Source of the DNA: Flavobacterium flabelliforme
Lineage (GTDB): Bacteria; Bacteroidota; Bacteroidia; Flavobacteriales; Flavobacteriaceae
Assembly (NCBI RefSeq): GCF_017948675.1
Contig: NZ_JAGFBU010000005.1
Coordinates: 212,541-276,540, forward strand
Reading direction: 5' to 3'
Length of the DNA: 64,000 nucleotides
A model generated the notes under the pieces. It saw nothing but the letters and a program-made list of their open reading frames with translations, searched no databases and had not been told where the DNA came from. Within the stretch, counting starts at the first letter, position 1; every line of letters starts with the position of its first letter. Both the position numbers and the translations under genes were made by a program. Positions 62,130 through 64,000 of this stretch are shown one piece after another.

Positions 62130-63749
62130 TTATATAAAAGAAGATTTAAATTCTGGTTTTACTCTTTTTTTAGAAGCTTGTTCATAAGCGTAACCAATTG
62201 CTATTAATGTATTTTCAGTATAGGGTGTTCCAAAAAAAGAGAGACCTACTGGTAAATTATAAACAGTACCGCAAGGAACGGTAATATGAGGAAAACCACT
62301 AATTGCAGCTGGTGTAGTTAATGAATACTCTCCCCAGCGATCTCCGTAAATAGTATCTATGCTACAAGTTGGCCCCATGGTTATACCACAAATAGCATCT
62401 AATTTTTTCTCTCTAAAAATAGCATTTAAAATATTTTTACTAGTAAAATGACTTTTTTCTAAAGCTTCTAAATATTTTTTATCATCCAAATCAGTTTTCG
62501 CATTTGAACTTTCTAATAATTCTTGTTTAAAATATGGCATTGCTTTATCTTCATTATCATTATTAAACTTAATGACATCATTCAAATTTTTTACTTTTGA
62601 ATTTGCAGAAGCTAAATAACCATTTAATCCCTCCTTAAATTCAAATTGTAAAACCTCAAATTCAGAATTACTTAAAGAATTAATTTCATCTAAATAATTA
62701 ATTTCAATTATTAAAGCACCTTGTTTTTTTAAAAGTTCTAAAGTCTCTTCAAAAAGAGCGTTAACATATTTGTTAGTTCCTTGTTTTTTTTTCTCTACCC
62801 CAATTCTCTTTCCATTTAAAGCATTTATATCTAAAAATTTAGTATAATCGGTAAAACTTTTCCCTCTGCTTTCTTCGGTAACTGTATCATTTGAATCTAT
62901 AGCTGCTAATACTCCTAATAAAATGGCGGCATCATGAACCGTTCTAGCCATAGGACCTGCCGTATCTTGTGTTTTTGAAATAGGTATTATTCCCGTTCTA
63001 CTCACTAAACCAACAGTTGGTTTAATACCTACAACACCGTTTACAGAAGCAGGACAAACTATAGAGCCGTCTGTTTCAGTTCCTACTGAAACTACACACA
63101 AATTTGCAGACACAGCTGCTCCTGAACCTGCACTTGAACCACAAGGATTATGATCTAAAAAATATGGGTTTTTAGTTTGACCACCTCTACTACTCCACCC
63201 TGAACAAGACTTGGTGGAACGAAAATTAGCCCATTCACTTAAGTTAGTTTTTCCCAGTATTATAGCTCCAGCTTCTCGCAACTTAGTAACAATAAAAGCA
63301 TCTTTTGAAGCAATATTTCCTACTAAAGCTAATGATCCCGCTGTAGTTTGCATTTTATCAGCTGTATCGATATTATCTTTTATTAAAACTGGAATACCGT
63401 GTAAAGGACCTCTTTTTTTATTAGATTTCAATTCTGAATCCATAGTTTTTGCAATGGATATTGCATCAGGATTCAATTCAATTACAGAATTTAATTTGGC
63501 TCCTTTATTGTCAATACCTTCAATACGTTGCAAATACAACTTAACTAATTGTTCAGAACTATATGTACCAGAACTCAACTTTTCTGTTAAACTACTTATT
63601 GTTTCTTCATCTAACTCAAAAGGTTCGTATGAATGAAATATATTATCCGTGTTATTATCTCTATCTTTATTTTCACATCCAGAAATTAAAAATGTAGATA
63701 AACCAGCTGATGCTAAAGTAGCGGTAGTTAAAAAAGCTCTTCTTTTCAT
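62130..63749 (-). CDS. Amidase-signature hydrolase, Tat-type lipoprotein
   Basis: This 539-residue amidase has the Ser-cisSer-Lys triad: Lys124 in VLIKDNID, the cis-serine in PCGSSAGSGAA (Ser205/206) and nucleophile Ser229 in TETDGS. The N terminus has a twin-arginine motif (KRRAFLTT) and a lipobox (LISGC, Cys25), so it should be folded in the cytoplasm, exported by Tat and lipidated. It is not GatA, because the export signal and the lack of gatB/gatC neighbours argue against it. The substrate is unknown, possibly short amides or peptides. Confidence 0.9.
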   Translation of the reverse strand: MKRRAFLTTATLASAGLSTFLISGCENKDRDNNTDNIFHSYEPFELDEETISSLTEKLSSGTYSSEQLVKLYLQRIEGIDNKGAKLNSVIELNPDAISIAKTMDSELKSNKKRGPLHGIPVLIKDNIDTADKMQTTAGSLALVGNIASKDAFIVTKLREAGAIILGKTNLSEWANFRSTKSCSGWSSRGGQTKNPYFLDHNPCGSSAGSGAAVSANLCVVSVGTETDGSIVCPASVNGVVGIKPTVGLVSRTGIIPISKTQDTAGPMARTVHDAAILLGVLAAIDSNDTVTEESRGKSFTDYTKFLDINALNGKRIGVEKKKQGTNKYVNALFEETLELLKKQGALIIEINYLDEINSLSNSEFEVLQFEFKEGLNGYLASANSKVKNLNDVIKFNNDNEDKAMPYFKQELLESSNAKTDLDDKKYLEALEKSHFTSKNILNAIFREKKLDAICGITMGPTCSIDTIYGDRWGEYSLTTPAAISGFPHITVPCGTVYNLPVGLSFFGTPYTENTLIAIGYAYEQASKKRVKPEFKSSFI

Positions 63750-63955
63750 AAATAAAATATAGACTATATTAATAATTTAAACAATTAATCAAATCTAGTT
63801 TATATTTAGTAATTTTTAAAATTTATAATTAAAAAATCACTTTAATTAGTTAGTTTATTTATTAATAAGTAAATTTTAATAATAATTAAAACATTCTATA
63901 ATACTTTTAATTACAAATAAAATAGAAGATTAAAATGGGGATTTGATATAAAACA

Positions 63956-63988
63956 AAAAACCCTTCATCGATAGATGAAGGGTTTTTA
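63956..63988 (-). terminator. Strong terminator at the right edge, probably of an rRNA operon
   Basis: AAAAACCCTTCATC (63956-63969) pairs perfectly with GATGAAGGGTTTTT (63974-63987) around GATA. The bases to its right, AAAGGCGAC at the window end, match the complement of a 5S rRNA 3' end, so it likely ends a minus-strand rRNA operon. The stretch 63750-63955 shows no gene. Confidence 0.75.
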
Positions 63989-64000
63989 AAGAAAGGCGAC

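Overview
The window is 64 kb of low-GC chromosome from a member of the Bacteroidota, almost certainly a Flavobacterium or a close relative. Signs of this are Bacteroidota-type promoters (TTG, about 19 bp, TAnnTTTG), gene starts with little Shine-Dalgarno sequence, type IX secretion (T9SS) components (PorQ, PorP/SprF, a gliding-motility type C-terminal domain), a CAL67264-family small membrane protein, and intergenic palindromic elements of a kind familiar from Flavobacterium. Coding density is high. I see no CRISPR array, prophage, transposase or tRNA. Most genes are core genes, and the interest lies in small lineage-specific modules.

Layout. 1-8.6 kb: the 3' part of alanine dehydrogenase, a DUF4258 protein, ung, mutS2 (without a Smr domain), a secreted multidomain protein overlapping a DCC-family protein, a 41-residue membrane protein, ettA and a CAL67264-family protein. 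8.6-16.4 kb: holA divergent from an orphan HsdR_N-type nuclease and a glycosyltransferase, then an OmpA lipoprotein, a YciO-type protein, a PcrA/UvrD helicase and a TSUP permease. 16.4-24.9 kb: hydrolases, namely a class A-like serine hydrolase, a patatin, an M1 peptidase, an ATP pyrophosphatase, DUF1697, and a class C-like serine hydrolase overlapping a complete subclass B1 metallo-beta-lactamase gene that is bracketed by a 25-bp exact direct repeat. 25.1-26.8 kb: a peroxide-response operon (ohrR, ohr, nitroreductase) with a visible operator over its promoter. 27-35 kb: recG and a three-gene RND efflux operon. 35-38.7 kb: a strongly structured non-coding stretch, pheT and a fasciclin protein.

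38.8-46 kb is a T9SS type B adhesin operon: a 1265-residue repeat protein, a PorP/SprF partner and an OmpA protein with a long charged helical linker. 46-54.3 kb holds rpsA, a nucleoside transporter, cmk, porQ and lon. 54.4-57.4 kb is an ECF sigma factor operon (sigma factor, putative membrane anti-sigma factor, two exported beta-repeat proteins) behind an ECF-type promoter that differs from the housekeeping promoters. 57.4-64 kb holds an MFS protein, an M48 lipoprotein, an alpha/beta hydrolase, msrB-nth and a Tat-type lipoprotein amidase. The last bases, with a strong terminator, look like the 3' edge of a 5S rRNA gene on the minus strand, so an rRNA operon probably begins just outside the window.

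The points most worth following up are the repeat-bracketed metallo-beta-lactamase gene, the ECF sigma/beta-repeat operon, the structured element between tolC and pheT, the unusual domain fusion at 4776-5987, and the OhrR operator.
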